Assembly: GCA_947493535.1 (NCBI GenBank)
Contig: CANLRK010000001.1
Span: 1 to 64,000 of the forward strand
Length of the DNA stretch: 64,000 nt
Origin: an uncultured Flavobacteriaceae bacterium
GTDB lineage: Bacteria > Bacteroidota > Bacteroidia > Flavobacteriales > Flavobacteriaceae
Reading direction: 5' to 3'
Shown: positions 16,448-25,538 of the stretch, piece by piece
Layout: each line of letters begins with the position of its first letter
Numbering within the stretch: position 1 is the stretch's first letter
The notes under the pieces: model-generated
The model's database searches: none
The model's input: only the letters and a program-made list of their open reading frames with translations
Told to the model about the DNA's origin: nothing
Program-made: the position numbers and the translations under genes

Positions 16448-18455
16448 ACTTTTCTAATACATAAGCCCCCTTCTCACTTATAGCATAAAACACTATCGAC
16501 TTTGAGGCACAAGTTTCCCGCCATCTATCCACATAACTTTTATAATTGTTTGTAGTAGCTATAACTTGTTTTGGCTGTATATCTCTTATCAAACGCTCTA
16601 AATTAACTTTTGGAGAAGCTGTTAATAATACTAGGTCTGGATTAAACCCTTCTAAATAAACTGCTCGTTCATCTATAATAAGTATTTGTTTATCATGGAA
16701 TACATATACATTTTGTAATGAATCTTGACGTATTTTTTTTATAAATTCATTAGTTAAGTAGGTAGTTACAGGTAGTTTTGAATATTCACCTTTTACTGCA
16801 TAAACAAACTCATTTCCTTTTTTAACACCTAATAACGTAGCATTATACTGATTAAAAACAACAAAGGCTTGCTTTTTATCATACACTGAACTATTATACA
16901 GCACGGCCACTTGAACACTCATCACTCCAATTAATAAAAAAACAACCCTCATATAGGTGAAATTTTTGCATAACAACACACCACTAATTATAAGTAAATA
17001 GCAGGCTAACATACTTACCCAATTAAACGAAATATTTGTAAACACAAAATCTTCTTTACTAGATATAAACTGAACAAATTGTAGCAATAGAGAAATTGAA
17101 CCATTAAAAACTTCAAACATTAAACTTGGAATATGTCCAAAGTATCCAAAAACTAAACAAGCTAGACCTAAGCATAATAGAAACCCTAAAAGTGGAATAA
17201 TTACCAAGTTTGTTATAAAAAAAAGCCCTGGAAATTGATGAAAATAAAATAGGGCTACTGGTAAAATTCCTAACTGAGCTGCAACGGATACACTAAACAC
17301 ATCCCAAAATTTCTTTAAAACATAATTCTTTGGCGTCCAAAATTTATCAAACACAGGTTTTATCCATATTATAGCAAACACCGCTAAATAACTTAGCTGA
17401 AAACCAATGGCATGCACATAGAATGGATTATACAACAGCAATAAAAAAGCAGAAATTGTTAGCACATTATAAGTATTAGTAATCCTGTTGGCATACATTG
17501 CAATAGTTATTAACGAAAACATGGTTACAGCCCTAACCACTGAAGGGGAAAACCCTGTAATAAATGCATAGATCCACAATAAAAAAATTATAGCTAACGA
17601 GGCTATAACTTTACCGTGCTTTAGATACGTTATTGGTTTAAAAAAAGCACGTAATACCAACAACAACAAACCAATGTGCAACCCGGAAATAGCCAATATA
17701 TGTACTGCCCCAGAATTGATAAAACTCTTATAAGTAGCTTTAGTTACTTCCTGGCGCTGGCCAAGTAGCAATGCATTGATTATACTTAAATTTTCATCAG
17801 AAACATTATGCTTGTTTAGGGTTGAATTAATTTTATTTCTAATGGTTTCAGCATAACCAAAAACAGTTTTCTTTGAAGTCAGCTTAATTGTATTTGCAGA
17901 AGTTACATACATTTGTTTACATACTTGCTGATTTTTCATATACCTACCATAATCAAATTGATATGGATTTTTAGGAGGTGTATAATTCATAAATATTCCT
18001 TTTGTATAAAGCACATCATCTATGGCAACATGTAATAATGTGTCTACATTTATCAATAATTTCCCACTCGTTTTTAACGAGTTAACCGTCATTACTTGAG
18101 CTAAAAATTTGTTATTGTACTTACTCGCTTTTAATTTTTTATATACATGTATCCGAATTAAAGCTTCGTCGTTTAATGGAATATGGTTGACATAATGAGA
18201 GTCATGATTTGTTTCTGTATGAAAAACTACTGTTAATACACCTAACACAATAAATGTTATATAGGTAATTACACTTAGGTAAACCGTTTGAATAACTTTA
18301 AAATGTTGTGTAAGAAAAGTAACACCCCATAAAGCTAAACAAACACCAAAAATCAGCAATACAGCTTGGTATTGTACTAAAGTTGCAAAACCAATCACAA
18401 TACCCAGCAACAAACAAAGTGTGAGCTTTATCAATAAAAAATTGAGTAACTTCAT
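16446..18455 (-). CDS. comEC: ComEC/Rec2 family DNA-uptake channel
   Basis: 669 residues from the ATG at 18455 (an in-frame upstream start adds 10 polar residues). The order is N-terminal hydrophobic segments, a soluble OB-like DUF4131 region (about 90-210) and the Competence membrane domain with HILAISGLHIGLLLLVL and ITGFSPSVVRAVTMF, both family hallmarks. ComEC carries single-stranded DNA across the inner membrane during natural transformation. The C-terminal about 150 residues are at the place of the metallo-beta-lactamase nuclease domain, but I see no HxHxDH motif there, so this part is reduced or degenerate. It stands alone between convergent and divergent neighbours. Confidence 0.9.
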   Translation of the reverse strand: MKLLNFLLIKLTLCLLLGIVIGFATLVQYQAVLLIFGVCLALWGVTFLTQHFKVIQTVYLSVITYITFIVLGVLTVVFHTETNHDSHYVNHIPLNDEALIRIHVYKKLKASKYNNKFLAQVMTVNSLKTSGKLLINVDTLLHVAIDDVLYTKGIFMNYTPPKNPYQFDYGRYMKNQQVCKQMYVTSANTIKLTSKKTVFGYAETIRNKINSTLNKHNVSDENLSIINALLLGQRQEVTKATYKSFINSGAVHILAISGLHIGLLLLVLRAFFKPITYLKHGKVIASLAIIFLLWIYAFITGFSPSVVRAVTMFSLITIAMYANRITNTYNVLTISAFLLLLYNPFYVHAIGFQLSYLAVFAIIWIKPVFDKFWTPKNYVLKKFWDVFSVSVAAQLGILPVALFYFHQFPGLFFITNLVIIPLLGFLLCLGLACLVFGYFGHIPSLMFEVFNGSISLLLQFVQFISSKEDFVFTNISFNWVSMLACYLLIISGVLLCKNFTYMRVVFLLIGVMSVQVAVLYNSSVYDKKQAFVVFNQYNATLLGVKKGNEFVYAVKGEYSKLPVTTYLTNEFIKKIRQDSLQNVYVFHDKQILIIDERAVYLEGFNPDLVLLTASPKVNLERLIRDIQPKQVIATTNNYKSYVDRWRETCASKSIVFYAISEKGAYVLEK

Positions 18456-18568
18456 ACTTAAAGTTACAGAATACTCAGTTATCACTAATAAGAGTTAACT
18501 AAAAACAACTAGCTGGATTAGCCCTAAAACATTAGCTATTACTTAACAATCATCTGCTGATTTTAGTG

Positions 18569-18576
18569 TATTTTTG
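18569..18576 (+). promoter_or_regulatory. Probable -7 box for the AsmA-like gene
   Basis: TATTTTTG matches TAnnTTTG, 34 bases before the ATG at 18611. No -33 TTTG is visible at the usual distance. Confidence 0.5.
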
Positions 18577-18610
18577 TTAAACATCTTATTTCTTGAAAGA
18601 ATTCAATTGT

Positions 18611-21262
18611 ATGAAAAAGCTATTAAAAATATTTGGGGTATTGTTTTTATTAATTGTAATTGCTGCGGTAACGATTCCGCTGCTTTTTAAAGATAAATTT
18701 GCTGAAATTATTAAAGAGCAAATTAATAAAAACATAAATGCTACTGCTAATTTTTCAGCAATTGACATTAGCCTTATCAGTAGCTTTCCTAAAGCAGGTC
18801 TTACCATTGAAAACCTAAGTATCATAAACCAAGAACCTTTTAAAGGCGATACATTATTTTTTGCTAAAGAAATTTCTTTAAAAATGCCTATTAGTAGTTT
18901 AACAAAAACTGCTAATGAAACCATTGCTGTAGATGCCTTTAGTATAGAAAACGCATTGGTAAATATTATTAGCAACAAAAACGGTGTTAGCAATTATGAT
19001 ATTGCTAAAAAAAACGAACAAACACCTAATGATGACGCTAATAGAACAGAAAAAGGATTTTCTTTTTCTGTGAAGGAATATGAAATTTCAAATACTAACA
19101 TTAATTATACTGATGAAGCCTCATTAATGAATATCAACTTAACCGAGTTTAATCATTCGGGATCAGGAGATTTATCTGCAGTATTATCTAAATTAGTTAC
19201 CAAAACCACTTCAAACATATCTGTAAGTAAAGAAGATACAAACTACTTAAACAATAACGCTATAGCATTAGACGCTGCAATAGAAATAGATCAAGCACAA
19301 AACAAATATACTTTCTTAGAAAACACCTTTACTATAAATCAGCTTCAGTTGATTTTTGACGGTTTTGTTAAACAACAAAACAACGCTACCGAAGTTGATT
19401 TAAAATTCAATACGCCAACTACCGATTTCAAAAACTTTTTAGCGCTTATGCCTGAGGCCTATTCAAAAAACATTAAAGATGTTAAAACAAACGGTAGCTT
19501 CGCTATTAATGGCTATGCAAAAGGAGTTGTTACAGAAACAACCATTCCTAAATTCAACATTAATGCAATTTCGGAAAACGCCTCTTTTAAATATCCTGAT
19601 TTACCCAAAGGAGTAAAAAACATTAACCTAAAAGCTGCTCTAGCTAATACCACTGGAAAAAGTACCGACACCTACTTAGACATTAACAAACTATCATTAA
19701 AAATTGATGAAGATGTGTTTAATGCCAACGGAAAAATTAATAGTATTACTGATAATCGATTTGTGAATATGAATTTACAAGGAACCCTAAACCTTGGCAA
19801 TATTACACAAGCATACCCTGTTAAACTTGATAAAGACTTAAAAGGAATTTTAAAAGCAAATTTACATACTGCTTTTTCGCAAAATGCTATAGACACCAAC
19901 AATTATCAACAAATAAAAAACACCGGGAATTTTACCATTACAAATTTTGAATTTGCCTCAAAGGACATTGTAAACCCTATATATATAACTGATGCTACCG
20001 TAGATTTTACACCTCAAAAAGTTTATTTAAAAAAACTAGATGCTAAAAGCGGGAGTAGTGACATTAATGGCACGGGAACCATTAATAACTTAATGGGATT
20101 TTTATTTAGCGACAAAAAACTAACTGGTGATTTCAACGTTACATCTAATCACTTTAATGTAAGTGACTTTATGGTTGATAATACTACCGAAGAAGAAAAC
20201 ACCAATAAAGAATCTGAAAAAGGAGATGCCTTAAAAATACCTGCTTTTCTTGATACCAAAATTGCCGCTAATGCCAAAACCGTAGTTTATGACAATCTGA
20301 CCCTAACTAATGTAACTGGTAATGTTATTATAAAAGATGAAACAGTTACACTAAACAATGTAACTTCTGAGTTATTTGAAGGAACCATGAAGCTTAATGG
20401 TAATATGTCTACCAAAAATGAGACACCTAACTTTACCATGAACTTAGGAATGGATCAATTTGATATTGCAAAATCTTTTAACGGAATGGACCTGTTAACC
20501 AGCCTAGCTCCTATTGCAAAAGTTTTACAAGGAAAACTCGACACCAACATAAACTTAAAAGGAAAGCTTAACAACTCATTTGATTTAGACCTAAACTCTT
20601 TAACCGGAAATGCATTAGCTGAAATATTTACGACAAAAGTAACTACTGAAAACGCACCTGTGATCAATAAATTAGATAGTAAATTATCATTTATTGACTT
20701 GAGTAAACTTGATTTAAAAGACCTAAAAACGGCCTTGTCATTTGATAACGGAAAAGTAGCTATAAAACCATTTACACTAAAATATGACGATATAGATATA
20801 CAAGTAGGTGGCGCACATGGCTTTAATAATGAACTAGGGTATACCGCAACCTTTAACGTACCTGCAAAATACTTTGGTAATGAAGTGGGGGGACTTTTAT
20901 CAAAATTAAGTGAAGAAGATATTAAAGAGGTTAGTGTGCCAGTAATTGCTACAATTGGAGGCTCTATAAACAACCCACAAATAAAAACCGACATGAAACA
21001 ATCGGTAAACAATTTAACCAAGCAACTAGTAGACATTCAGAAAAAGAAATTACTTGGTCAAGGTACTGACGCCGTTGAAGAAGCTATAGGTGGAAGTACA
21101 GGAGGAGTTATTGGTGATGTACTAGGAGGTGTTTTAGGCGGTAACAACGATACCCCAAAAGATAGTACCAACACAAACTCAAATAACACCGTAACCGACG
21201 GGGTTAAAAACGTATTAGGTGGCTTATTAGGTAATAAGAAAAAAGACACCGTTAAAAAATAA
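18611..21262 (+). CDS. AsmA family envelope protein
   Basis: 883 residues from the ATG at 18611; a TTG at 18593 is in frame but less likely. An N-terminal membrane anchor (KIFGVLFLLIVIAAVTIPLL, about 5-25) is followed by an AsmA N-terminal domain and long beta-rich stretches with the AsmA C-terminal pattern (PNFTMNLGMDQFDIAKSF, GKLDTNINLKGKL). The C-terminus is a Gly-rich tail (GGVIGDVLGGVLGG) and a Lys-rich end. AsmA-like proteins are thought to bridge the periplasm and move phospholipids between membranes. It faces comEC head to head. Confidence 0.88.
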   Translation: MKKLLKIFGVLFLLIVIAAVTIPLLFKDKFAEIIKEQINKNINATANFSAIDISLISSFPKAGLTIENLSIINQEPFKGDTLFFAKEISLKMPISSLTKTANETIAVDAFSIENALVNIISNKNGVSNYDIAKKNEQTPNDDANRTEKGFSFSVKEYEISNTNINYTDEASLMNINLTEFNHSGSGDLSAVLSKLVTKTTSNISVSKEDTNYLNNNAIALDAAIEIDQAQNKYTFLENTFTINQLQLIFDGFVKQQNNATEVDLKFNTPTTDFKNFLALMPEAYSKNIKDVKTNGSFAINGYAKGVVTETTIPKFNINAISENASFKYPDLPKGVKNINLKAALANTTGKSTDTYLDINKLSLKIDEDVFNANGKINSITDNRFVNMNLQGTLNLGNITQAYPVKLDKDLKGILKANLHTAFSQNAIDTNNYQQIKNTGNFTITNFEFASKDIVNPIYITDATVDFTPQKVYLKKLDAKSGSSDINGTGTINNLMGFLFSDKKLTGDFNVTSNHFNVSDFMVDNTTEEENTNKESEKGDALKIPAFLDTKIAANAKTVVYDNLTLTNVTGNVIIKDETVTLNNVTSELFEGTMKLNGNMSTKNETPNFTMNLGMDQFDIAKSFNGMDLLTSLAPIAKVLQGKLDTNINLKGKLNNSFDLDLNSLTGNALAEIFTTKVTTENAPVINKLDSKLSFIDLSKLDLKDLKTALSFDNGKVAIKPFTLKYDDIDIQVGGAHGFNNELGYTATFNVPAKYFGNEVGGLLSKLSEEDIKEVSVPVIATIGGSINNPQIKTDMKQSVNNLTKQLVDIQKKKLLGQGTDAVEEAIGGSTGGVIGDVLGGVLGGNNDTPKDSTNTNSNNTVTDGVKNVLGGLLGNKKKDTVKK

Positions 21263-21309
21263 TATAAACAAATTGTGTTTATAAAATAGTTGTACATAAT
21301 TAAAAAACA

Positions 21310-22059
21310 ATGAAATTAGCTCTGCTTCTCATATTTTTTAGTATTAATATACATTCTCAAAATAATAAAAGAGATAAAAATTTGTTTGATTACTTTAGAA
21401 GTTACTCCAAAGCAATTGTTGATGAAGATTTAAATTCCGAACTAGACTTAATGCATCCGTCTTTATTTCAAAATTATACTAAAGAAGAAGTTCTTAATGA
21501 TAGGCAAAAAGTTCTTTTATATTTTCAACAACTTAAGAAAAAGAACACATCTGTTGTATTAAAAAATGAAAATTATTTGTTAGCTATAAAAGAAACCTCA
21601 AAATCATATAAAAAACATAATAAAGAATTTAGAATCATAAATTATATCTTATTAAAGAAAGTCTATTTTAATTCAGAATTTTTAAACTCAGAAAAAACAA
21701 AAGATTCTTTAAATAATATAAAAGGCCAAAAAATCGCATCTAGTATTAGCAACTATATACGTGATGATTGGAGTATTCAGACTATTTTTTTTGATAAAGA
21801 AAAAAGTTTAGCTATTAATTCATACCATTTAAAGATATTAGCTGTCAGAGAATTAGATTCGGAAATATGGCATTTTATTTCAAATAGATGGTGGAACTTA
21901 AACAAAAAGACAAAAGGATTAAAAAGATTAAAAAGAGTAACTCATTGGAAAATATTTAAAACAAAGTATAAACCAATAAATATTTCAGATATTGGTTTTA
22001 AAATCCCAAAGAAAGTTTTAAAATCATTGAGAGAAAAAAAAGGTTACAACAAAATATAA
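21310..22059 (+). CDS. Secreted protein of unknown function
   Basis: 249 residues. The hydrophobic N-terminus (MKLALLLIFFSINIHSQ) is a probable signal peptide, with the cleavage style (S-Q) common in this genome. The body is very rich in Lys, Asn and Ile, with a predicted helical start (FDYFRSYSKAIVDEDLNSELDLMHPSLFQ, broken by polar residues) that resembles the NTF2-like/DUF4440 style of small secreted folds, but no motif settles this. It is the first of four loosely spaced plus-strand genes after the AsmA gene, with no terminator between them. I do not recognise a family. Confidence 0.6.
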   Translation: MKLALLLIFFSINIHSQNNKRDKNLFDYFRSYSKAIVDEDLNSELDLMHPSLFQNYTKEEVLNDRQKVLLYFQQLKKKNTSVVLKNENYLLAIKETSKSYKKHNKEFRIINYILLKKVYFNSEFLNSEKTKDSLNNIKGQKIASSISNYIRDDWSIQTIFFDKEKSLAINSYHLKILAVRELDSEIWHFISNRWWNLNKKTKGLKRLKRVTHWKIFKTKYKPINISDIGFKIPKKVLKSLREKKGYNKI

Positions 22060-22189
22060 AATGCATGCTTAGGCTAGGTTTTAATCATCAAAAGTAAGCG
22101 TACATTTACTTGTGGATTCTCTACTACCCACTTTTGTCCGACTGTGTCGCAAGGCATTTTATATAAACTTTAAGTGTAATTGAAAAAAA

Positions 22190-23074
22190 ATGAATCGATT
22201 TGATTTCATAAAAACTTTGGCGCTATTGCCATTAATTTCTAAATCTATGAAAGTACAAACTCTTAACAAGCTAAGTAGCGTTTTAAGTAATACAGATAGA
22301 ATGCCTCTCTTATTCTTAGGACACGGAAGCCCAATGAATGCTATTGAAGAAAATGAATTTGTTAAAGGATTTAGAAATGTTGGAAAAGAGATTCAAAAAC
22401 CCAAAGCAATCCTATGTATTTCTGCTCACTGGGAAACTAAAGGAACATATGTCACTGCTATGGATTATCCTAAAACTATTCATGATTTTGGTGGTTTTCC
22501 GAAGGAATTATTTAACGTTCAATACCCAGCACCAGGAAGTCCCGATTTAGCCAATAAAACTAAAAGTATTGTTCAGAAAACTGAAATAGGACTTGATGAT
22601 AAATGGGGGCTTGATCATGGTGCTTGGAGTGTAATCAAACATTTATACCCTAATGCAGATGTGCCAGTGATTCAATTGAGTTTGGACTATACCAAACCTG
22701 CCCAATATCATTTTGAATTGGCCAGAGAATTATCCGTTTTAAGAAAAAAAGGAATTCTAATAGTTGGTAGTGGGAACATGGTTCATAATTTAAGCATGGT
22801 TGCTTGGGACAAATTAAAAGGTAGTCCCTTCGCCTTTGATTGGGCCACAGAAGCAAATGAAAAAATGAAGTCATTCATATTAGAAGGTAATTTTCAAAGC
22901 CTGATTAATTATGATAAACAAGGAAAAGCTTTTGATTTGGCAATACCAACACCAGAACATTACTTGCCCCTGATTTATACTTTAGCATTAAAAGATGAAA
23001 ACGATACAACAAAAATATTTAATGACCAACCAGTGGGTGGTTCATTATCCATGACTTCTGTCAAGTTTGAGTAA
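22190..23074 (+). CDS. 4,5-DOPA dioxygenase extradiol-like protein (LigB family)
   Basis: 294 residues. LigB-type extradiol dioxygenase motifs are present: FLGHGSPMNAI (His45), CISAHWET (His80), IHDFGGFPKELF, LDHGAWSVI (His143) and VGSGNMVHN (His199). Homologs such as E. coli YgiD open the ring of catechols including L-DOPA using a divalent metal. The N-terminus, MNRFDFIKTLALLPL, resembles a twin-arginine signal in which the second Arg is Phe, so export by Tat is doubtful. The gene is preceded by 130 bases without a clear promoter box, and its neighbours do not suggest a catechol pathway. Confidence 0.88.
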   Translation: MNRFDFIKTLALLPLISKSMKVQTLNKLSSVLSNTDRMPLLFLGHGSPMNAIEENEFVKGFRNVGKEIQKPKAILCISAHWETKGTYVTAMDYPKTIHDFGGFPKELFNVQYPAPGSPDLANKTKSIVQKTEIGLDDKWGLDHGAWSVIKHLYPNADVPVIQLSLDYTKPAQYHFELARELSVLRKKGILIVGSGNMVHNLSMVAWDKLKGSPFAFDWATEANEKMKSFILEGNFQSLINYDKQGKAFDLAIPTPEHYLPLIYTLALKDENDTTKIFNDQPVGGSLSMTSVKFE

Positions 23075-23122
23075 AAACAAAATAGTAGTTAACAAAATCT
23101 AACCCTTGTACTTAATTGAATT

Positions 23123-23767
23123 ATGAGCGTAAAAGAAATTTTAATTAATGTTATAGCTATATGTATCATTGTCATTTTACCACATGCTGAACTAATTCCC
23201 TTTTTCGGATATAGCATTCCTATTTTGCTTTTTGTCTGGATGACTTTAAAGTATTCTAAGGAGACTTTTTCCGATATTGGTTTTAGCTTTAAACTATTTA
23301 AAACAAACTCAATTTTAATAGGTATCCTTGTTGCAGTTGCCTCATTAAGTTTTATGCAACTAATCTTTTTTCCTACCCTAGAATATTTTGCAACTTTTGA
23401 AGAGCCGGATGTGGGAATTTATAACTTTATTAAAGAAAATAAATGGCACTATCTTTTCATCCTTATTATGGGATGGTTAATAGGCGGATTTTATGAGGAA
23501 GTTGTTTTTCATGGATTCATTTTCACACGTTTAGAAAAAATGATTCAGGGAAGATATTCCACTCATATAAGTTTCTTTTTAACTGCTTCTCTTTTTGGAG
23601 TTTATCATTTTCAACTAGGTACCCTAGGACTTATTAATGCGTTAATAATAGGGGCTGTATATCTCACCCTATTCTTGTTCTTTAAAAGAAATTTGTGGTA
23701 TTCAATCATTTGCCATGGCGTCTATAATACAATTGTAATAACTATGATTTATAATGGTTATTTATAA
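23123..23767 (+). CDS. CPBP family intramembrane protease-like protein
   Basis: 214 residues with about six hydrophobic segments. The three Abi/CPBP motifs are seen: FYEEVVFHG (Glu125-Glu126), FGVYHFQLG (His162) and CHGVYNT (His198, Asn202). The first motif is usually EExxxR; here the Arg position is His130. CPBP proteins are glutamic intramembrane endopeptidases related to CAAX prenyl protease 2 (Rce1), and in bacteria they often act in self-immunity or signalling, but the target here is unknown. No bacteriocin-like gene is adjacent. Confidence 0.88.
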   Translation: MSVKEILINVIAICIIVILPHAELIPFFGYSIPILLFVWMTLKYSKETFSDIGFSFKLFKTNSILIGILVAVASLSFMQLIFFPTLEYFATFEEPDVGIYNFIKENKWHYLFILIMGWLIGGFYEEVVFHGFIFTRLEKMIQGRYSTHISFFLTASLFGVYHFQLGTLGLINALIIGAVYLTLFLFFKRNLWYSIICHGVYNTIVITMIYNGYL

Positions 23768-23837
23768 AAAAGACAACTAACAAAATTATATAAACAGTGT
23801 TAAAACATACTTTACACGAACCATTAAATCTATTCTA

Positions 23838-24650
23838 ATGAAAAAACTTTTTACTATTATTTTTTCTGTTTTTATTTTCTATAGCTGTACAAACAAAAGA
23901 ACTGAAGTAATTCTTCTCGGAACTGTTCATCAGCCTGTTAAAAACTTTACTCCAGATAGCCTATACAACATCTTGGTTAAGATCAAGCCAGATTTGATAC
24001 TTTTTGAAGTTGACTCTTCCTTTTTCACAAAAGAATTTGAGTTTAAAAAAACTTGGGGTAGTAATGAGAATGTTGCAACTGTAAAGTATATGAATAACTT
24101 TAATGTAGATGTAAGACCATACGAATTCACAGGAAGAAATGACTATAGAATAAAAATAGGGTCCAGACCAACAGATAGTAAAGCCTTAGCATTATTAGAC
24201 AGCCTTTACAAGAATGATAAATTAGATTCTTTAAACAAACAAACTTACCAAACCTTTCTTAAGGTGAATGACAGCCTTAATTCATTCGCCTATTTAGGAG
24301 CAAAAGGTTTTAATAATTCTAAAACAGATAAAACTGCAGAAATAAGACAAGAATATCAGTATAAAGAGCTTTTAAAAATAATGACTGAATATTCTGTTTT
24401 CTCTAACACATATTACGTTAAAAACGAAAGAGACAGCATTAGTTATATAGATGGTTATAAAAAAGCGGCTGAATTTTGGGACTTAAGAAATCGTACCATG
24501 TCTAATAACATTTTACATTTCATTAAAGAATATAATTATAAGAAAATAATAGTGCTAAATGGTTATTTTCACAGGTATTATTTAAATTCTTTAATTACAC
24601 CTAAACAAGATGAATTTAATTTCACTGTAAAAGAATTTTACGAATATTAA
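23838..24650 (+). CDS. TraB/EreA-like lipoprotein, unknown function
   Basis: 270 residues. The N-terminus is a lipoprotein signal (FSVFIFYSC, Cys16). The first strand reads EVILLGTVHQP, and KPDLILFEVDS follows, a pattern found in TraB/PrgY and erythromycin-esterase-like (ChaN) folds where GxxH and an acidic residue lie near the active site. Later segments include RNRTMSNNILHFIKEY and KIIVLNGYFHRYYL, which fit the same fold (an RN..M segment and a final GxxH-like element). The assignment is by pattern only; it may be a surface or periplasmic metal-dependent hydrolase. It is the last gene of the accessory-looking stretch. Confidence 0.65.
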   Translation: MKKLFTIIFSVFIFYSCTNKRTEVILLGTVHQPVKNFTPDSLYNILVKIKPDLILFEVDSSFFTKEFEFKKTWGSNENVATVKYMNNFNVDVRPYEFTGRNDYRIKIGSRPTDSKALALLDSLYKNDKLDSLNKQTYQTFLKVNDSLNSFAYLGAKGFNNSKTDKTAEIRQEYQYKELLKIMTEYSVFSNTYYVKNERDSISYIDGYKKAAEFWDLRNRTMSNNILHFIKEYNYKKIIVLNGYFHRYYLNSLITPKQDEFNFTVKEFYEY

Positions 24651-24691
24651 ATACAACTTATCGCCTCTTATATTAACTATATAAGGTAGTT

Positions 24692-25495
24692 TCAGTCTTG
24701 TTTTTCTAGAGTCATTGTTACCACTAACCCTTCATTATTACGCACATTAAACACTGTATTATCTTCAAAAATTAAATATTGCCCTTTAACACCTTTCAAC
24801 ACACCTGTATAATTGGGTGTTTTCAGCAAGTTTAAACTCTTAATTTTTGTAGGGTACTGCTCGACTGGAAAGTTGAGTGTCGTTACAGGAACATCCTCCA
24901 AAACATACTGCTGTACTTCTTCTGGTAAAAAAGCAGTTAATGTTTTCCTTACCATATTTAAATCGTCAGTAGCCACCTCGTTTTTAAGCATCGCACGCCA
25001 ATTGGTTTTATCGGCTACATGCTCTTTTAAGGCAACTTCAGTTATTCCTGCCAAATACCTATTTGGCACCTCAACAATAGGTAGCGCTTGTACAGCTCCT
25101 TGATCTATCCAACGTGTAGGCACCTGGCTTTTTCTAGTTACACCTACCTTTACGTTACTGCTTAAAGCTAAATACACAATGTGTGGCTGCAATTGTACTT
25201 GTTGTTCAAAAGCTAAGTCTCTATCGGCTATTCCTAAATGAGCAGTTGACTTTTCTGGATGCATAATCCACTCTCCAGCTAAAGGAGTTTCATAAAAACA
25301 CGATTTACAAAATCCTTGGCGGTATATTTCTTTATCCTCAGAACAGTTTAAACATTGATACTTTTTAAACGCTAGTGTTAACTTTTTATCTAATAACTGG
25401 TTCATATTCAACACATCATTATCAAAAAGAAGATAATACTGTATGACCTCTTGTAAATCAGTTTGCATTTTTTGTAGAACACCTTGGTATTGCAT
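24692..25495 (-). CDS. DUF2797 domain protein
   Basis: 267 residues. The N-terminal third has a zinc-ribbon-like pair of knuckles (CLNC and CKSC, about residues 38-61), and the rest is the conserved DUF2797 core (HIVYLALSSNVKVGVTRKSQVPTRWIDQGA, broken here by the motif boundary at VTRK). No biochemical function is established to my knowledge; the GVTR...QVPTRW region recalls GIY-YIG-like folds. It is divergent from the GH3-type gene, with starts 43 bases apart, and transcription ends near the TraB-like gene without an obvious hairpin. Confidence 0.82.
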   Translation of the reverse strand: MQYQGVLQKMQTDLQEVIQYYLLFDNDVLNMNQLLDKKLTLAFKKYQCLNCSEDKEIYRQGFCKSCFYETPLAGEWIMHPEKSTAHLGIADRDLAFEQQVQLQPHIVYLALSSNVKVGVTRKSQVPTRWIDQGAVQALPIVEVPNRYLAGITEVALKEHVADKTNWRAMLKNEVATDDLNMVRKTLTAFLPEEVQQYVLEDVPVTTLNFPVEQYPTKIKSLNLLKTPNYTGVLKGVKGQYLIFEDNTVFNVRNNEGLVVTMTLEKQD

Positions 25496-25510
25496 ATCAA
25501 TTTTTTATAG

Positions 25511-25518
25511 TAAATTTA
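25511..25518 (+). promoter_or_regulatory. Possible -7 box for the GH3-like gene
   Basis: TAAATTTA differs from TAnnTTTG only at the last base and lies 20 bases before the ATG at 25539, in the short divergent gap with the DUF2797 gene. Confidence 0.35.
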
Positions 25519-25538
25519 GCGCTAAAGATAATTTATTT

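Noticed and set aside
20455-21036. A 193-codon minus-strand open frame inside the AsmA-like gene.
   Set aside because: Long, but it mirrors the coding phase of AsmA, is Ser/Leu-rich without motifs, and has no start context. It is explained by the A/T-rich opposite strand.
22060-22189. The 130-base gap before the extradiol dioxygenase as a possible attachment site or regulatory RNA.
   Set aside because: I found only short imperfect repeats (for example GTAAGCGTACATTTAC) and no direct repeats, tRNA remnant or terminator to support either.
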